64,000 nucleotides of DNA from Diphasiastrum complanatum (GCA_029204225.1 CM055113.1:23444443-23508442), one strand, 5' to 3'. Counted from the first letter of the stretch, positions 12,026 to 28,127 are shown. Notes: generated by a model from the letters alone, not told the origin. Numbers and translations: made by a program.

Positions 12026-12037
12026 TGGTATCAGAGC
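12026..12037 (+). other. copia primer-binding site (tRNA-iMet)
   Basis: TGGTATCAGAGC, an exact complement of the 3' end of plant initiator Met tRNA. It lies 102 bp upstream of the gag start codon of the copia element that follows. I could not delimit a 5' LTR directly before it. Confidence 0.8.
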
Positions 12038-12138
12038 ATACGGAATTAAAGTTGGTACAATGGTATCTTCGTATCCCTCTCAACATTCTTCATACATCCA
12101 TCAGTAAGTCGCTATCTGGAGGTTTTTCAGAATTAGAA

Positions 12139-15100
12139 GATGTCGTCGATCACCAATATTCAAGCTAAGATCACTACAATCTTGGACCAGAAGGTTCAAA
12201 CTACTTGATTTGAAAATTAAAAACCTCACTCTTGTTGAAGGGAAAAGGTATATGGCAATGGGTAGAACCAATTGAGGAGAAGCCAGAAGCTACTCCTGAC
12301 AAAGTACTTCGAGAATGGAGTTTAAGAAATGACAAAGTTATAGCAATTATTGCGTCATCAGTGCATGACAATATAATACTAGATCTTATATCAATTTCAA
12401 ACGCAAAGGATTTATGGGAAGAATTGCAAACCAAGAATGAGACTCGATCTCGTAATCAGATCATGTTCTTGGAAGACCAATTAACTTACCTACAATGGGA
12501 CAACAAATACCTAAACACGTTCGTACGAAAGATTAAAGATCTGTTTATTTTCTTGCAGAATTCTGGTGCAGAAAATACAATTTCTAAGGAAAAACAACTT
12601 AGTTATTTTCTTCGAGCCCTACCTAGGTCATTCCACACAACTCGAACCTTATTGGCGAAAGATGCGACAATGACACTTAAAAAGGCAATAGACGGAGTGA
12701 AGAAAGAAGTAGAAACTCGTGAACGCTATGACGACAATGGTGATTCAAAAAATGCTCTATTTACTCAGAAGAATAAATCTTCTAAGAAGTCTAAGTTTAA
12801 AATGGAGTCGTCTAAGAAGAATGAGTCTAAGACTAATGAGCAACAATCTGGAAAACAACAGAAGAGTTTTGGTGGTAAGAAGATCTGCAACAGATGCAGA
12901 AGATCAGGTCACACAGAAGAAAAGTGCTGGCTAAATCCAAAGATTGAATGCATTCATTGTCATAAACGGGGTCATGCAACAATAGACTGTTATTAGAATT
13001 CCAGAAAAAAAAAGGAGCATAATCGAAGCGAACTTTCAGATTCAAACTATGTCAAAGACAAAGCCGAATGCTCCAGAGCAGCAGAAGATAGGGCAACAAG
13101 GAATTCAGTAGCTTATGTTAGTACTGATCTATGTTGTTCCTCTATTTTAATTCGAGAAGTAGTACTTGATTCGAGAGCCACCTCACATTTTGTTTCCCTG
13201 AAATATTTTGTCTGAGTACAAGAAGACAAACGATTCGAGATTCATTATACTTGGAGACGGTTCTAAACACATGGTTGATGGAACTGGTGTATTATGGCTA
13301 GACACGAATCAGGGAGACAAGAAACTGGAGGAAGTTCTCTATGTCCCTACTCTTGACAAAGATCTTCTATCTGTAGCAAAGATAGTCGATACAGGCATGT
13401 CAGTAACCTTCTCAAATAACTCTTGTAAATTGTTCAAGGAAGATTCTGATAACCTGGTTGCTAAAGACAACAGAGAAGAAAATTTGTATCATCTGAACAT
13501 TCGAACAAGTCAATCAAACTCAGGAATCAATAGATGCACTGTGGCACAAAAGGCTATGTCATATGAACATGAAATCCTTGTACCAAGCCAATAAAAGTCA
13601 GAGAATTCAAGGAGTCGAAATCAAAAGTAGAGATATTCGAACTACCTGCGAATCCTGTCTTAAAGGCAATATGACTAGAATACCTTTCAGTAAGGATGTT
13701 TATAAAGCAACTAAGGTACTTGAAATTGTGCATTCAGATATATGTGGACCATTCAAAGTATTGTCATTGGTTGATGCAAAGTACTTCATTACATTTATTG
13801 ATGACTTCAACAAGTTTGCTGTAGTATACTTTATTCGTACCAAATCTGAAGCTTTTGAGAAATTCGTTGAGTATACAAATTGGGTTGAGAAGCAAACAAG
13901 AAATAAGCTAAAGCAAATTTGCACAGATCGTGGAGGTGAGTACATTTTCAATGAATTCAAAGCTTACTATACTAATCGAGGTATTATGCACACAAAGACT
14001 ACATATTACACACCTCAGCACAATGGAATAGCTGAACGAAGGAATCATATACTGATGGAAGCTGCAAGATGTATGATGGCTCATGCAAAAGCATCAAAAC
14101 AGTTGTGGGCAGAAACAGTGGCTACATCAAATTATCTTCAGAATCGTATTATGAAATCTTGAATACCAGATAAAACTCCTCATGAGATATGGTGGAAGTT
14201 GAAGCCAAATCCTGCACATGTTCGAACATTTGGATGCGTAGTATATATGCACATACCAGATAAGCTAAGAAAGAAACTCGATGAAAAGACAGAACAAGGT
14301 TTTCTGGTAGGATTCGAGTTACATTCATCATATTATCATGTTTATGTACCCAAAACTGGCAAGATAACAGTTGTTCGAAATGTTAAATTTGATGAGGCGA
14401 AATAAATAGCAAACAGTCATCTAGTCGGCTATGAAATTCTCAAAAAATATTATGAGCTACCAATGACAATAGAAGAAAAACAAGCAAAAGATGAAAGAGA
14501 GTTACCAGATCCAGAGGGAAGTCAAGATCGAATACCTGACAAACTCAAATCACCAGTTCGAATTTCACAGAAAAGTTTGAATCAGAATTGAATTCGAAAC
14601 CTGCAGAATCGAACTCGAAACCACCTGTGAGAAGATCAGACAGACAACAAAAACCACCAAAAAGGTATGGTCATGATGTTTTTAATACAACCATCAAATT
14701 TTGTGGTTTGTCTGACGAACCTCAAACATTCGAGGAAGCTGTTGATGGACCAGATAAAGATCATTGGATTCAGACAATGGAGGACAAAATGTCATCCATG
14801 TACAAGATCAAAACAGGTCCTGATGGAGAAAACATCAGATACACGACAAGGTTGGTTGCTAAAGGATGTTTTTAATGCAGCCATTGAATTTTGTGGATTC
14901 TCTGACGAACCTCAAACATTCGAGAAAGTTGTAAATGGACCAAAGAAAGATCGTTGGATTCAGACAATGGAGGACAAAATGTCATCCATGTACAAGAACA
15001 ATGTATGGACACTTGTACCTATACCTGATGGCAGAAAACCAGTCAAGCGCAAATGGATCTACAAGATTAAAACAGGTCATGATGGAGAAAACATCATATA

Positions 15101-16458
15101 CAAGGCAAGGCTGGTTGCTAAAGGATTTTCACAGAAGTATGGGATCAACTACACTAATACTTTCTCACCGGTAGTCAAACATACATCAATTCGCTTGTTA
15201 TTCGTGTATGCAGTGGCTCATGATTTGAAAATCCATATTGTGGATGAGAAAACTACTTTCCTATGCGCAGAATTGGAAGAAGACTTATTCATGGACCAAC
15301 CACTTGGTTCTGTAAGCCAAGAATATCCAAAATACGGATGTCACATGAATAAAAGCATTTATGGTCTCAAACATGCAGCAAGACAATGGTATAGAAAGAA
15401 GGACGAAGCACTACGTTCCATAGGCTTCAGACCTCTATTTGCTGAATCAAATGTCTATATCAAACATGTCCAAAATGAAATAATCATTTTAGCTGTTTAT
15501 GTTGATGACACGCTTATCTTATCAAGAAGAGATAAGTTAATTTCAGATGTCAAAAGAGACATTTTTGAAATATTTGAGATCGTTGACCTAGGAGAAGCTA
15601 AAATCTATCTAGGCTTTCAGATCGTGAGAGACTTTGAAGGTGGTAAGTTGTATCTTTACCAACAAAAGTACACTCAAAAGATCATTGAAGACTTCAACAT
15701 GCTCAAGTGCAAAGGTGTGCATACTCCCATGATACTTGGAACAATACTGAGCAAAACAGATTATCTGCAGACTCTCGAGGAAGAGAAACGAATGGCCAAA
15801 ATAGCCTACCATAAGCTGATTGGATCATTGTTATATCTAGTAGACAACACCAGACCTGATATAGCATTTGTAGTATACAGGCTGAGCCAATATAATCAGA
15901 ACCCATGATCGTTACATTGGAAGTTGGCAAAGAGAGTACTACAATATCTCCAAGAAATGAAAGACTATGGACTGTGTTATTCGAAGGAAGTTGGATTTGA
16001 CATCGAATCTTACAGTGATGCAAGCTGGGCATCCATGAAGGATGATAGGAAAAGTATTTCAGGAGGTTGTACTCTAGCATCTGGCACAGCCATACTCTAG
16101 ATTAGCAAGAAGCAAACAACAATAGCTCAATCTTCCTGCGAAGCAGAATATGTAGCAGCAGCCAAGATGACAAACGAGCAGATATTGGAAGGATTTGATG
16201 AATCTAGTTTTAAACCTTATGTCTTATTAATGTATAACACTTCAGCAATCTATCTTACAAAAGATCCTGTATTTCACTCGAAAACGAAGCATATAGCTAT
16301 CAAGTATTATGTGATTCAGTAGTTAGTCGAGAAGAAGATACCGAAGACAGTCTTCATACCCACAGAAGAAATGACAGCTGATATCTTTACAAAGCCACTA
16401 AGTAAAGCCTTGTTCGAGAAGCAACGAAGAAGGTTGGGGTTAATCCAACTGGAGTGAG
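12139..16458 (+). pseudogene. Ty1/copia gag-pol, most complete element in the window
   Basis: Gag starts at ATG 12139 and breaks by frameshift near 12207. It continues at 12232-12996 (GKGIWQWVEPIEEKP) and ends in two CCHC zinc knuckles, CNRCRRSGHTEEKC (from 12886) and CIHCHKRGHATIDC. The protease motif near 13168 reads DSRATSHF where active copia proteases have DSGA, so the Gly is lost. Integrase (about 13600-14400) keeps HSDICGP, CTDRGGEY and NGIAERRN, the D, D and E positions. RT (14667-15908) has AVYVDDTLIL, with YVDD at 15498-15509. RNase H (about 15909-16440) has SDASWAS, SSCEAEYVAA and TADIFTKPLS. In-frame stops occur at 12996, 13594, 14162, 14405, 15908, near 16099 and near 16320. A segment of about 190 bp before the RT is tandemly duplicated. 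No 3' LTR follows, so the element is dead. Confidence 0.92.
14679..15060 (+). repeat. Tandem duplication inside copia pol
   Basis: The segment from about 14679 (TTTTTAATACAACCATCAAA) recurs from about 14869 (TTTTTAATGCAGCCATTGAA). Both copies carry CGAACCTCAAACATTCGAG and ATTCAGACAATGGAGGAC. The first copy lacks the following VWTLVPIPDGRKPVKRKW stretch, which the second retains. Confidence 0.85.
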
Positions 16459-16461
16459 CCA

Positions 16462-16700
16462 CCGCACATCGAAAATCCGAGACGCAGTGAAATCCAACAG
16501 AGCCAGGCCTTCCTACGTGGAGAAAGAGAACTGGAAGTATGTGAAGAAAGAGTATCGAGATAATCCGGATCACTTCAGACAGTAGTGAGAGGCAGCCAAA
16601 GTCTGACCAGAGACCCCGGGGGATTCTCACTTGGGCAGTGGCGACGAGGGATATTTTTGAGCCACTTTGTAAGTGTACCATATACTCTTAAGTGGAATTT
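16462..16700 (+). pseudogene. En/Spm TNP-like ORF relic, short copy
   Basis: It directly abuts the end of the copia RNase H. The frame reads SKIRDAVKSNRARPSYVEKE, then NWKYVKKEYRDNPDHFRQ and a stop. It aligns with the ORF at 18394-18807 over RKLEIRDVVRADKSRP, DWKFAKKEFRENPYRFKKQ, EAAK and an S-HLG-D motif. This pattern (a charged helix, W-x2-A/V-x-K, then a GS-x-SF-like motif) recalls the plant Ptta/En/Spm transposase-associated domain of CACTA elements. The assignment rests on pattern only. Confidence 0.45.
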
Positions 16701-17468
16701 GAATGTTGATTGTTTTTTTTTTTTTTTGCTCTTGGGGGTTTTTTGTAAGACACGTTGGAATAAAATAATTTTTTTACATGATCAAAATTTGGAATGTTTG
16801 TGCAGCGATCCGCAGTGGGGAGGTCTCCCACAGATAACCAATACATGTATGCGTATTCCCGCAGTATGCAGACAATACTCGAATTATTGGAGAGGCAGGA
16901 CGTGCATATAAACTAGGATGATGCTCCTTAGGTACGACATCAAATCCATTTTATGTTCTTTAAGCTTGCTATTCTCTCCCACTCCCATACAATTTTTCGG
17001 AAGACTAATTCATGTGTCTTGCACATGCAGGAACAACAAGTCCCACATGACGAAGATGATAAGGAGGAATTAGATAGATCTGGCTAGTGTTTTGGCTGTT
17101 TAGCTAACCTTTTCCATGTCTACAGATACTTATGTACATGTTTTTACATTTATCATTTTTACATCTATTCGTACATTTGCCAACCATTTTTCGATGTAGC
17201 TAGTTTTTATGTAATCTTGAACCTTGACTATTTATGTAATTGAACTATATTTGGCCCTAAACCATGTAGAAATGTTTAATTTATTTTTTATAAAGAGTAA
17301 TTATTGTGGTTATTGGTGATTGTTGTGGTGTAATGTAATTTATTCATCTATGGTTGAATGCAAAGAGTCATTTTTTTTGTTCGACTCTAAACCCTTAACT
17401 CATTTACTTGAATATATTTCTTGCACTCATTAACTCTACATGGTTGTATTTTCTAAAAATATCTTTTA
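16701..17468. other. No gene recognised
   Basis: AT-rich spacer with short ORFs that are closed by stops. Some matter near 16800-16930 (GCAGTGGGGAGGTCTCCC and onward) may continue the TNP-like relic. Confidence 0.4.
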
Positions 17469-18358
17469 TTGCTTGCATCAATTATTCCAATTGTATCCTC
17501 AATGTCTCGTGACACATCTCCAAGTCACATATATGGCTGCAGTCGCGTTTCGTCCCGTTTTTCATCCATGAGTGACAATGAGGTCCTCAATTATATGGAT
17601 GAGATGTCTCTCTCGTGTGTAGGTTGGATCATAGAGAGACTACGGGCTTGTTGGGATGCACGGAGTTCTAGTAGGTTGTCCACATCATCTCGTTATGAGG
17701 AGATCCAATCCCCACAACCCTCCTATGGAGGTGTTCCCCCCTTCCATGACGGTCTATCCAGAGGAAGTCCCTCCCCCGCAGACTCTAATGTCAGTATCTC
17801 TTTCTAACATTCTGACCAGGGAAAGAGAGTCATAAGAGGAGTCACCTCAGCGGCGGCTCTTGTTGTGGCGGTGACACCGATGATGTCGTGCTTCATGCAA
17901 CCTTAAGTCCAACACATCTATCTAGTAGGCCTCGTCGTAGGGATTCCTTACTTCGAGAAACCCTAACTCAAGAAGCAACGTGGATGGCTCGTGATACTAT
18001 GACTCCTGCATCTGTCACACTTGATTATCCCGACACTCCCACATTCTCTCCTCACATTTTTTATTCTTCGGTACCCATGCCTCCTATGGGTCTCCATGGC
18101 AACGTGATCCCTCTTGCCAGGTCACTCCACCCATTTTTTCTCCCATTCAAACCCTTGTTGGTTACACTTCCGCTCAAACTCCTCCCCAACCTTCCCCTCT
18201 TCAGACTCCTCCATACTCTTCTCCCGATCGTCTTCAAACTCCTCCCCAAATTTCTCATGTTGTATTCAACTCCTCCACTCCCTCCGACACTCCCTTTGCC
18301 ACCTCTCCATCAGCTAACGTCTTGTCATCATGACATAGATGCGGAGAAGTACATATAG
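17469..18358 (+). pseudogene. Ser/Pro-rich ORFs upstream of the TNP-like gene
   Basis: Two neighbouring open frames, 17469-17807 (SRVSSRFSSMSDNEVLNYMD and onward) and 17888-18358 (Pro/Leu/Ser-rich), lie in line with the TNP-like ORF at 18394. The first, with its polar Ser-Arg start and acidic helix, could be the N-terminal part of the same CACTA-associated protein. The second has coding-like composition in more than one frame and may be degraded. No domain was recognised, so grouping them with the downstream ORF is inference. Confidence 0.3.
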
Positions 18359-18393
18359 TAGAGGATGACTGTGGTGGTCACGTCATCACTAGC

Positions 18394-18807
18394 ATGAGAG
18401 CGCATGTGGTCTTCAACATGGACAATTTCAAGGACTGGCGCAAGCAAAGTGATGAAGAAAAGAATTATGTCATTAACAAGTTGTATAGAGAATTTTTAGT
18501 CCTCTTTCCTGATTTGGAATTTGATCAAAACTGGATGGGACGAGGTGTGATGAGCGACCGCAAATTGGAGATCCGAGATGTGGTGAGAGCTGACAAATCT
18601 AGGCCATACACCATGCACAAGGATGATTGGAAGTTTGCAAAGAAAGAATTTCGAGAAAATCCATATCGTTTCAAGAAACAAAGAGAGGCAGCTAAGAAGC
18701 GGTTGGAGACTATAGAGACCTCTCACCTTGGCAATGACGACCAATATTCTTTTCATACCCATTTCGTAAGTCTTCCGACCCATATATTGAATTTGATATT
18801 GTCGTAA
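18394..18807 (+). CDS. Putative En/Spm (CACTA) TNP-like protein, C-terminal part
   Basis: A 137-codon frame starts MRAHVVFNMDNFKDWRKQ. It continues through a charged region with EEKNYVINKLYREF, the segment RKLEIRDVVRADKSRP, then DWKFAKKEFRENPYRFKKQ, EAAKKRLETIETSHLGND and SFHTHF. Plant Ptta/En/Spm accessory proteins show the same order: a Trp-containing helix, a basic repeat and a terminal S-x-H segment ahead of a zinc-poor tail. Such proteins bind subterminal repeats of CACTA transposons. A shorter diverged copy lies at 16462-16700, and a patch of palindromic motifs follows at 18900-19180. Without a database search, the alternative is an unrelated plant nuclear protein. Confidence 0.45.
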   Translation: MRAHVVFNMDNFKDWRKQSDEEKNYVINKLYREFLVLFPDLEFDQNWMGRGVMSDRKLEIRDVVRADKSRPYTMHKDDWKFAKKEFRENPYRFKKQREAAKKRLETIETSHLGNDDQYSFHTHFVSLPTHILNLILS

Positions 18808-18899
18808 TTTATATTTTATTTGTGAATTTGTTTAAATTAAATTACAATAATAATTTTTTTTTTTCGATTGTTCATCTCTCAAAATAATACTCGAAATAG

Positions 18900-19180
18900 G
18901 GTGTCATTTTGAAAGACATATACCAAGGTATATCCCTTGGTATAACCCTCGAAAAAGACATGTCACTAATAGCTTTTTGGGAGAGAAATACCGAGGTCCC
19001 TCGGTATATCCCTCGGTTTATATGTGCTCTAACCAAAGCAAAAAAGAGACGAAGAAGCCTCGATTACCGAGCTAATTATCGAGGATCTCCTTCCAAGGCA
19101 TACTCCATGGTGTATACTGAGGTTTGTCATCTTTTTTCAATTTTTTTTTCCCTAAAAGCCTCGGTAATAGGGTCGAAAAA
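18900..19180. repeat. Cluster of short palindromic CTCGGTA/ACCGAGG motifs
   Basis: Within 280 bp there are repeated, partly palindromic motifs: ATACCAAGGTATATCCCTTGGTAT, ACCGAGGTCCCTCGGT, CCCTCGGTTTAT, CGATTACCGAGC, TATCGAGGAT, ACTGAGG and CCTCGGTAAT, in both orientations. They lie just downstream of the TNP-like ORF. Subterminal arrays of this kind are typical binding regions of CACTA transposons. That link is inference. Confidence 0.45.
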
Positions 19181-22100
19181 CATCCAAAATGTTGCAGTGC
19201 ATGTCAAAGCAACATGGCAGGCCATACTTAAACTAAAAAAGAAAAATTATAAAGAAAATCACAAAAATAACAACAAATAAATTCAATGTCACTTACAATG
19301 TGTATTACCATTTAAGAGAAGATTCATATATATGTACCAATCTCCCATTGACTAAAAAACAAAGCATTCAAGAATATCATATTGTAGTAACGTAAGCTCT
19401 GATTCAATGTGATTCAATGTCCAATTTTCTTCCACCTCCATTGTTGTAATAATTGCATCATTTTTCTTCACGTGAATTTCTATTTGATATTGATGATTCA
19501 ATATAAGATCTTAGTCTAACGCTTTCCATTCATTGTTAATATTAGGCCATTTTCTATATAAAATGTTAAAGAGAGCATTTGTTTCTCTATATGGCATCTA
19601 AATTTCATTGATGACTTATTAACTATGCACTCGATATTGCCATTACTTTTCTTATCCCATTGATCATCTAGGAGGTCTGATAGCATCCCATTAAATCACT
19701 AGAAATAAACATTGTCGCTGTTCTTCAAACATTACAATTAGCAAAAAAATCTACAAATATTACAAAAGGCAAAAACCAGTGCAATGTAGTGATTTTGGAA
19801 CCCGTGCTATATTTCATGCAGTTGTGAATGTCCATAAAAAACTGTGATCGAAAGTTCTATTCTATGGTGGAATCCATTATTCACTTGAAAAAGAGGGTAG
19901 TGATATTGCCTCCAACCTTCTACCCGAACCATTTATGGATGGTATGTAAGATGAATCATAGAAGAAAATACAATAATCCAAAAGTGATCTCAAAGAACGA
20001 TTTTAATATTGGAGAAGATCAATATTAGAATGCATAACATCTATGATGCTAGCAAGGGATTGTATTGGTTGCCATTCAATTATGTTTGATGGGTACAAAT
20101 ATGCAAAAAAAAACAAAAGCATATATCAATACATGTCACATTACTCGCATACACATCTGAGTAATCAAATGTAGAGCTCAAGATTAATTTTTTTCCATAG
20201 ACAGGTGTAAATACATGACTAGGCCATGTGTACATCGAATAGTTGAATAGTAAAAAACAACATCTTGACAAAAGGACCTTTTGGTGCTCGAACTACCTAA
20301 TGAAAATTGGGAAGGGGGATTCACTCCTTTTGGGGCCCAGAGCCCCGATGGGGGACACCCCCCCTAGGCAGCTAGCGAGCCATCTCGCCCCTAGACCCCT
20401 AGACCTCCTATGGGGCGGGTGTCCTCTTCCAAAATGAATGAGTATTGCTAGAGTCAACCAAAGCAATACCCTCAAGTCTGGTAATGAAAACACGTGAGCA
20501 AATAGAGCGAGGACCAGATTGCCTAGCCTAGGTAGCATAAGCAAGCTATGCATGGGATGCCTTGGAAAGAATATCATCAAAATGAGCTGGAATGTCAAGA
20601 ACAGGAGGACGCTTACTAAATAGTTGGAGATAAATATCAGAATCATCAACATCGGCCTACTAATGGTAGTAGTGGCAATAGGCAAATATTTTATTTTTGA
20701 TGTTAAGGCCATCAATTGTGGAAGCAGCGCCACAATTAAGAATGATGAATCAAAGTTTTTCAAATCAACTCAATAAAATGTCTATTGATGGGCTCTCATG
20801 ACACTTAGTATTGCCATGACATTGCAAACAAATGAGACTTCACATTCTCTTGAATTTGTCTTCTATTATAAATGTGTCAAATTTATCGATCTTATAAGAT
20901 TAATATAATATTGTAATTTTTTTGTAGATTATATTTTATTCAGATCTAATAGTTCCAAGATGGTCGTATGTGATCCAATTCAATACAAGAAAATGATGTG
21001 TGTTTGAAAGAAAAGATATTGTAATATTGGATACACACAACAAATCCACATGCAATTTTGAGATTTTGGAAGAACCTAAATCATCCATCCAAGCTCCAAA
21101 TAATGATATGAAAATGACAGAGGAAGAAAATATAATTGTAAATGATGATATTCTTATGATCTTACAAAGTCATTTGGAGGGTTTGAGACCATCATGTTTG
21201 GATGAGATAAAATTAGAAGAAGAGGAAGATGAATATGAGGCTAAATCACATTCTCAAAGAGACACGGTAGGAAATTTATGATTGTATTTACACCTCGATT
21301 CAAATGAGTGTCGAGACTTATGTGATGACAAGAATAATGTAATCACAAGAATGACACATGAATGTATTATTGATTATTAATATTTATATTCTATTTCAAT
21401 TTTTTCTTTTTTATATTCATTGAAATACAGAAATGGATATTGGGTTTACTAACTTCAAAGCTTATAACTAGTATTTTATAACTGTAATCCTGAATGTAAA
21501 TCTTAACAATGAATTCATGGAAAATTTGTTATCATTTACCATAGAACATACTCTAATCTCATTTGTTAAATATGATAAATAAAGTACCATAACCTTGTGG
21601 CTATGTCCTATTTCAAAATGTCATCTCATATTCCCTCCCTATGGCGTGTAGATTTTTCATATCAAGGAAAGATTAGAACCTCACCTTTAACGGGAGAAAA
21701 GTAAGGGCTACACACCTTCCTAGGATTGGGAATTTTAGTTACTATTCAACTCTTTCATATTGACTAATTTCTAATTTGTACGATAAACAATAATAAAAAA
21801 ATTGATACGTTGCTATGCACAAAATGAAGGTGATGAATTACTTTTGGCTATGTTAGGTAAACAATTTTCAATGAATTTAAACTATTCAAATAATCCAAAA
21901 AATGAAGCAACACAAACTCACCTATAAGCTTGAAGTTTAAGTGCAAGCTTGCTCGCTCTTTTCTATGCTTGTTCGCTTTTATTTTCTTTAGATGTCTTTG
22001 TCACATACACATGCAATTAAAAAGCAATACTCTGTTACACAACTGAAACATTATTACAAGCATATGTCGCAATATGTTGTTGTGCTTGTGAGTACATTAT

Positions 22101-22183
22101 ACAAGATTAAAGAATTTAGGGTGCATTAGCTTCAAAGCTCAAAAACTTATTACTAATATGCTATAACTATGAATCCACATCGT

Positions 22184-22186
<3 letters not shown>
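19181..22186. other. No gene recognised
   Basis: AT-rich DNA with short ORFs only. 21000-21281 is an acidic 93-codon frame (MTEEENIIVNDDILMILQSH near its middle) without a recognisable domain. The minus frame 20293-20763 crosses a GC-rich patch (20325-20420), and its upstream part has possible decayed retroelement matter. Nothing is firm enough to call. Confidence 0.4.

Positions 22187-22275
<89 letters not shown>
22187..22275. repeat. (CT)n microsatellite
   Basis: A perfect CT run of about 88 bp, followed 160 bp later by a second one. Confidence 0.97.
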
Positions 22276-22279
<4 letters not shown>

Positions 22280-22433
22280 TATCTTCCTATCACATAAACC
22301 AAATTATCAAATTATCTTCAATTTTGACAAATTTCTCTTTTTTATACACATACACATACACATCTATCTATCTTTATCTTTCTCTTATATTTTATTCTCT
22401 CATCCTCTCACATAAACCAAATAGAAAATAAAA

Positions 22434-22436
<3 letters not shown>

Positions 22437-22508
<72 letters not shown>
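22437..22508. repeat. (CT)n microsatellite
   Basis: A perfect run of about 72 bp. The sequence before it (CTCTCACATAAACCAAAT) echoes that after the 22187 tract (ATCACATAAACCAAAT), so tract and flank appear to have been duplicated together. Confidence 0.95.
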
Positions 22509-22511
<3 letters not shown>

Positions 22512-22554
22512 TAAGTTATATTTTATTTACACAAATGTATTATATTCTATAAGA

Positions 22555-23598
22555 TGTTGGGAGAGAGAGAGGGGAAGTGAATGACGAACACGAACGAGAA
22601 ACGAACTCGAACAGAAAATGTTCATGTGCAGCGGAATGAGTTATATGACTCTCTCCATAAGCATGACTACACCTATCAGAATGATAGGACTTTAGTGATA
22701 GAAATCACGGTCATTCTAGATTACGTAGCCAAACACTAATAGATGAAGCGCTAGATGAATAATTTGTCGCAAATTGCAAGACAAATTATATGTCACGAAT
22801 GATTCGCGAAGAGCTAGACTATGCTCGACTGATAATTAGTCACGAATGATTCGCGAAAGACAAGACTAAAAGTTAATCGTCTATTACCAGAAAGAACAAC
22901 TAGAAAAATCACACAAAATGAATAATAAGCATAGCAATATTAACATAGATCTGAATGTAGAACAATGAACTGTATCAAATTAAGTATATCATGTATACAT
23001 GTCAATAATGCGGTAGAGCACAATACAATAACAGACGAAACCGCGTGCCCTTCGAAACTTATTTTGTCTTTAATGAGAAATGAAAACCTCTTCTCTTAGT
23101 CTCTTCTTATCTCTTCATCATCTCCGTGTAGAATACGCAGATGGTATCCAATATATACATAATATTATAAGTGTGCAGATTTGAAAGTACAGAGTGGATG
23201 TGCTGTCTGTAGGATATTGTGGGTGGCTGCAATCGTCGTCCAATCTGTTAGCGCAACTGCATGGGGTGAGCATGAAAAGGGTGCGACGTCAGTCAGTGCT
23301 GAAGTGAACGTTGGTGATGATGCAAAAAGTGCGTCACTCTTACAAATGGCCTTAGAATTAGATTTACAGGGTGCCTTAACTTTTAGGGCACCTTTGGTAT
23401 TCTGTAAGATAGTGTCTCCTTTTCGCCCGTCACCTTAAACTGTGTTGAAACATTGTGTCACAATTCTTTCGCCTTTTCTTCGTCTGTGTGAATTTGCGTG
23501 TAAATATGCAGACTGCGTGACAACGTTAGTAAATATGCAGCATGAATGGAGGCAGATTAAAATGGGATTTAGGAGAGCTAGTAGGAATAAATCCAACA
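22555..23598 (-). repeat. copia LTR (3' LTR of the minus-strand element)
   Basis: It is bounded by TGTTGGG (22555) and ATCCAACA (ending 23598), matching the family's TGTTGG/CCAACA termini. A C-rich block at 23599-23605, the complement of a polypurine tract, sits at the pol side. Confidence 0.75.
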
Positions 23599-27364
<3,766 letters not shown>

Positions 27365-28127
27365 TCAGCCTACAACTGACAGACGCTCTACTTTTGATAA
27401 TCTGTGTAGTATGGTGGTATGTGTCCCGCCTATCAGAGTATAAAAGACAAAAAGCTGGCCTAGCAAATAATGACGAAATTGTTCAACAACATAGACCATT
27501 GCTAATGCTTCTCTATTTGTAGTGGAATAGTTAACCTCAGCTGGAACTAGTTGACGGCTTAGAAACGGATGGGAAAGTCCTTTCCGAATTTTTCGGATTG
27601 CGTTAAAACAATGCAACACCAATGGCATACTTGCTAGTGTCTGTATGCACATGGAACTCCTTAGTGTAATCAGGCACGCGAAGAATTGGTGCGGTGACTA
27701 AAGCTTGTTTGAGGTCCTCAAAGGCTTTAATCCGCTCTTTTGTACACCTTGGATCAGTAATGATTTTGTATACTAACATCGCTTTATCGGCGTATTGTAT
27801 TATAAAAATTCGATAATAGCTCGTGGCCAAGAAAAACATAAATTTTCTTTACTGTGTTTGGTAGCAGAATTTCAAAAATCACCCTAATCTTTTCAAAATC
27901 AGTGGCTATACCATTTCGAGAAATGATATGGCCTAGTACTACACCATGGGTAACCCAGATTTGACACTTCTCGGGATTCAACGAAATTTTAAACCTTCAA
28001 CAGCGAGTGAGCACTTGTTTAAGGGCATCGAGATGTTTATTTTCAAATGAATGTACACCAAGATCATCGAGATAAATTTCTAGATTCTTGTATAAAAGAT
28101 TTTTGAAAGCTCATTGCATTACCCTTT
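27365..28127 (-). pseudogene. Ty3/gypsy RT and RNase H relic
   Basis: On the minus strand it begins at 28127 with TFQRVMQ, then KNLEIYLDDLGVHSFENKH, where YLDD is the RT catalytic box (F/YxDD). NPEKCQIWVTHGVVLGHIIS and the RT connection (FYNTIRR, then SYYRIFI) follow. RNase H has RVPDYTKEFHVHTDTSKYAI and LVPAEVNYSTTNREALAMVY. Frameshifts occur near 27800 and 27640. Upstream fingers and palm, gag and integrase are missing. Its upstream edge joins plus-strand copia sequence abruptly. Confidence 0.88.

Noticed and set aside
12833-13045. Minus-strand and alternate-frame ORFs overlapping the copia gag zinc knuckles (also 13700-13960 and 15609-16080)
   Set aside because: They are shadows of the plus-strand gag-pol reading, which carries the recognisable motifs.
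20293-20763. 156-codon minus ORF as a real gene
   Set aside because: It spans a GC-rich low-complexity patch and shows no domain; only faint retroelement resemblance upstream.
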